From the NCBI GenBank assembly GCA_021792015.1, contig JAJYVM010000191.1, positions 1 to 7,316 of the forward strand: a stretch of DNA of 7,316 bases, in the 5' to 3' direction. A program made the position numbers and the translations under genes. The notes under the pieces are model-generated. The model made no database searches and was not told the origin of the DNA. It worked only from the letters and a program-made list of their open reading frames with translations. Origin of the DNA: Bacillota bacterium (GTDB lineage Bacteria > Bacillota > Sulfobacillia > RBS10-35 > JAJYVM01). Positions 5,818 to 7,316 of the stretch are shown here, piece by piece. Within the stretch, counting starts at the first letter, position 1. Each line of letters opens with the position of its first letter.

Positions 5818-7316
5818 CTACGACTGCTGGCTCTTCCAGGCCTTCTCGGCCCGCACCACCTGGTACTGGGTCGGCGCGATCAGCCCGTGCACCCAGGGCT
5901 GCATCGCGGAGATGTTCTGCGTGTGCCAGAGGGGGACGACCGGCAGGTTGTCGATGACCATCTTCTGGAACTGGAAGCAGAGCTGCAGGTACTTCGTCGG
6001 GTCGATGGCGGACTGCGCCGTCTTGATCACCGTGTCGAACTGCTGGCTGAGCGTCTTGAACTGCGCGTTCTTGGTCATCTGGGAGACGTTCCAGTACTGG
6101 GTCGACTCCAGGTTGGCCGTGTAGCTGATGCCGGAGAACGTGAAGCCGCCAAGCGACCAGTACGCGATGTCGTAGCTGCCCGCCCGCATGTTGCTGAGGA
6201 AGGTCGGCCAGTCCGTCTGGTGGATGGTGACCTTGATGCCGATCTGCTTCAGCTCCTGCTGCACGATCTGGCAGATCAGCAGCCAGGTGGGATCCGTCTG
6301 CGTCGCCATGTTGAGGGCCAGCTGCTGACCGCCCTTGGCGAGCACGCCGTCCGAGCCGGCCACCCAGCCATCCGACGCCAGGATCTGCTTGGCCTTGGCG
6401 GGATCATACCCGTAGCCCGTCAGCGACTTGTCGAACTGCGGGGAATTCGGCGGCACCAGGGCCACGGCCGGGGTCGCGTAGCCGTACAGGACCTTCTGGA
6501 TGATGGCGTTCCGGTCCAGGGCGTAGGCGATGGCCTTGCGCACGTTGAGGTCGGCCAGGATCGGGTTGTTCAGGTTGATGGAGAGCATCTGCTCGCCCGG
6601 GGAGACGCCGGCCGTGATGATGATGCCCTTGCCCTTGAGCGTGCTGACGTTTTGCGGCGGCACCCCGAACTGGAAGTCGGCCGCGCCGGCCAGCATCTGG
6701 TCCAGCTGGGTCGCCTGGTCCGTGATGATCTTGACGTCCACGTAGTCGAGGTAGGGCTTGCCGCCCCAGTAGCCGTCGAAGCGCTTCAGGCGCAGGTGGT
6801 TGTCGGCCACGTAGCTGTCGAAGGCGAACGGGCCGGAGCCCACCGGGTGCGTGTTGAAGGCGCTGGCGTTCGCGAACGCAGTGGGGCTGGCGATGAGCGG
6901 GCCAAACAGGAAGTCGGGGAAGAAGTTGTCCGGGATCTTCGGCACCTTCATGACGATGACGAAGGTCTCGGGATCCGGCGCGTCGACGTGGCTGAGGTCC
7001 GTGAAGAAGTTGCCGTAAAGCGGCGCCTTGTTGGCCGGGTCACCGTACCAGGCCATGTTCGCCTTGAGGGCGTTGGCGTCGCAAGGGGTTCCGTCCTGAA
7101 ACTTCATACCCTTCCGGATCTTGAAGGTGAACGTCTTGGCGTCGGTCGACGCCGACCAGCTCGTCGCGATCAGGGGCAGCGGCTTGTTCTGGGTGTCGTA
7201 CGTCAGCAGCGGGTCGAACATGTTGTACAGGGACTGGTCCGTGTTCCAGTCCGCCTCGTGCACGGGGTTGATGGCCGCGATCGTGGCCGGGGTGATCAGG
7301 GTCAGGGTGCCGCCCG
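5818..7316 (-). CDS. ABC transporter extracellular solute-binding protein, family 5 (5' end beyond window)
   Basis: The frame is open from the right edge to TAG at 5820-5818, giving about 498 visible residues. The first are GGTLTLITPATIAAINPV, which is where mature family 5 proteins normally begin, so a signal peptide and perhaps a lipobox of a few tens of residues lie outside. GTG at 7263 is internal, not the start. Typical SBP_bac_5 features follow in order: a FDPLLTYD segment, LIATSWS, then TFTFKIRKGMKFQDGTP in the first lobe, a central GSGPFAF segment, an AIAYALDR helix, and a C-terminal LPVVPLWH stretch. Such proteins capture peptides, nickel, opines or sugars outside the membrane and deliver them to a DppBC/OppBC-type permease. 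The ligand cannot be assigned. Permease and ATPase genes are not in the window. It contains many lysines, unlike the neighbouring SLH proteins. Confidence 0.9.
   Translation of the reverse strand, partial: GGTLTLITPATIAAINPVHEADWNTDQSLYNMFDPLLTYDTQNKPLPLIATSWSASTDAKTFTFKIRKGMKFQDGTPCDANALKANMAWYGDPANKAPLYGNFFTDLSHVDAPDPETFVIVMKVPKIPDNFFPDFLFGPLIASPTAFANASAFNTHPVGSGPFAFDSYVADNHLRLKRFDGYWGGKPYLDYVDVKIITDQATQLDQMLAGAADFQFGVPPQNVSTLKGKGIIITAGVSPGEQMLSINLNNPILADLNVRKAIAYALDRNAIIQKVLYGYATPAVALVPPNSPQFDKSLTGYGYDPAKAKQILASDGWVAGSDGVLAKGGQQLALNMATQTDPTWLLICQIVQQELKQIGIKVTIHQTDWPTFLSNMRAGSYDIAYWSLGGFTFSGISYTANLESTQYWNVSQMTKNAQFKTLSQQFDTVIKTAQSAIDPTKYLQLCFQFQKMVIDNLPVVPLWHTQNISAMQPWVHGLIAPTQYQVVRAEKAWKSQQS

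Noticed and set aside
7261..7263. GTG at 7263 as the start of the solute-binding protein
   Set aside because: The frame continues upstream with GGTLTL, a typical mature N-terminus of the family, so the real start is beyond the window.

Overview
The window is very GC-rich and tightly packed. It holds four protein genes, two of them cut by the window edges, and no RNA gene, insertion sequence or CRISPR array that I can see. Two neighbouring genes encode secreted proteins with S-layer homology (SLH) domains. Together with strong Shine-Dalgarno sites and the high GC, this points to a Gram-positive-type or other SLH-bearing bacterium, perhaps a high-GC Bacillota of the Symbiobacterium, Thermaerobacter or Sulfobacillus kind. 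That placement is an inference, since no marker gene is present.

Layout. Positions 1-1684 (minus strand) hold the 5' part of an SLH protein gene that runs out of the left edge with no stop codon in the window. Positions 1685-1953 are a 269-base spacer. Positions 1954-4719 (minus) hold a complete 921-residue paralogue: signal peptide, three SLH repeats, two divergent beta-rich modules, then eight tandem modules of 63-70 residues. Positions 4720-4888 are a divergent spacer. Positions 4889-5782 (plus) encode a PfkB/ribokinase-family sugar kinase. A strong GC-rich hairpin covers the kinase stop codon. Positions 5818-7316 (minus) encode a family 5 extracellular solute-binding protein of an ABC importer, whose N-terminus lies beyond the right edge.

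The two SLH proteins are the striking part. They share one architecture, and their repeat regions contain no lysine and almost no other basic residue. They look like acidic, modular envelope proteins attached through the N-terminal SLH domains. The complete one appears to start at a CTG codon. The kinase and the solute-binding protein converge and share only the terminator region. Both could serve uptake and metabolism of small organic compounds, but nothing here shows that they work together or with the SLH proteins.
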